5,829 nt of DNA from an uncultured Clostridia bacterium (GTDB lineage: Bacteria > Bacillota > Clostridia > Christensenellales > Aristaeellaceae). The stretch spans positions 1 to 5,829 of the forward strand of contig CAMDVP010000195.1 in NCBI GenBank assembly GCA_945877525.1, read 5' to 3'. The notes beneath the pieces were generated by a model. The model was not told the origin of the DNA. It saw only the letters and a list, made by a program, of their open reading frames with translations, and did no database searches. Below, in pieces: positions 5,406 to 5,829 of this stretch (the first letter of the stretch is position 1; every line of letters starts with the position of its first letter). A program made the position numbers and the translations under genes.

Positions 5406-5829
5406 ATGGACATTCAGGCTCTCCAATCCACGTGCCGCCAAGTGCGGCGCGACATCATCACCATGACCAACAAGGCTGGCGCAGGCCATCCCGGCGGATC
5501 GCTTTCCTGCACCGAGGCTCTGGTTGCGCTGTATTTTGATGTGATGAAGGGCATCGATCCCAAGGACGACAAAAACCCGGGACGCGACCGCTTTGTGCTG
5601 TCCAAGGGCCATGCGGCCCCTGCGCTGTACGGCACCCTGTGCGAGCGCGGCTACTTTGGCCGCGAGGAATTCGACCGTTTCCGTCAGCTTCATGGCATCC
5701 TGCAGGGCCATCCCGACGTGAAAAAATGCCCCGGCGTTGATGCCTCCACGGGCTCTCTGGGCCAGGGCATTTCCATCGCCGTGGGTATGGCGCTGGGTGC
5801 AAAGCACACCGGCAACCCCTGCCATGTAT
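5406..5829 (+). CDS. tkt: Transketolase, N-terminal (TPP-binding) subunit, 3'-truncated by window edge
   Basis: The first 141 codons of a transketolase N-terminal section are present, and the frame is still open at the window end. Transketolase moves two-carbon ketol units between sugar phosphates in the non-oxidative pentose phosphate pathway, using thiamine diphosphate and Mg2+. Seen here are NKAGAGHPGGSLS (22-34, substrate/TPP His28), GRDRFVLSKGHAAPALYG (59-76, His69), LHGILQGHPDVKKCPGVD (95-112) and STGSLGQGIS (114-123). The Mg-binding GDGE motif would lie just beyond the edge. The short N-terminus, LQGHPD (in place of PGHPE) and STGSLGQG (in place of TTGPLGQG) are typical of the split transketolase, in which a separate gene encodes the C-terminal subunit. 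That gene is expected immediately downstream. The gene has its own consensus promoter and strong SD. Confidence 0.93.
   Translation, partial: MDIQALQSTCRQVRRDIITMTNKAGAGHPGGSLSCTEALVALYFDVMKGIDPKDDKNPGRDRFVLSKGHAAPALYGTLCERGYFGREEFDRFRQLHGILQGHPDVKKCPGVDASTGSLGQGISIAVGMALGAKHTGNPCHV

Noticed and set aside
5265..5825. Minus-strand open frame of 186 codons opposite the transketolase start.
   Set aside because: The + strand carries conserved transketolase motifs, a consensus promoter and a full SD; the antisense frame has none of these.

Overview
The window is an ordinary, densely packed stretch of bacterial chromosome with every gene on the + strand. It points to a fairly GC-rich, endospore-forming member of the Firmicutes, most likely class Clostridia. 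The evidence is a spoIVFA-spoIVFB sporulation pair, a YnbB-type PLP enzyme, a feoA-feoB-small Cys-rich protein iron cluster, a transketolase N-terminus of the split-subunit type, and strong Shine-Dalgarno (SD) sites. I cannot name a genus.

Layout: (1) 3-953 is the 3' part of a methionine gamma-lyase-family (YnbB, 'aluminium resistance') PLP enzyme whose start lies upstream. (2) 954-1024 is a 71-nt junction holding a perfect 19-bp palindrome, an intrinsic terminator, a likely sigma-E promoter whose -10 lies in the terminator loop, and the SD of the next gene inside the terminator's 3' arm. (3) 1025-2622 is spoIVFA-spoIVFB, overlapping by 4 nt. They encode the degenerate M23-fold anchor/inhibitor and the intramembrane M50 protease that in Bacillus activates pro-sigma-K in the mother cell. 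(4) 2619-2689 is a promoter for the iron operon. Its -35 includes the spoIVFB stop codon, and an inverted repeat resembling a DtxR/MntR-family operator lies just after its -10. (5) 2690-5213 is feoA-feoB-FeoB-associated Cys-rich membrane protein. Each pair overlaps by ATGA, so translation is probably coupled. The set encodes ferrous iron uptake. (6) 5214-5405 holds a likely terminator, a perfect-consensus sigma-A promoter and a leader with a small GC hairpin. (7) 5406 to the window end is the start of a transketolase N-terminal subunit gene, cut off by the window edge.

The window therefore holds four transcription units: general PLP metabolism, late sporulation signalling, Fe(II) import and the pentose phosphate pathway. 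They are adjacent but have no obvious shared function. I see no mobile element, CRISPR array, tRNA or rRNA, and no clearly new multi-gene system. The most notable signals are the compressed ynbB/spoIVFA junction, the feo operator layout and a histidine-rich insert in the FeoB G domain.
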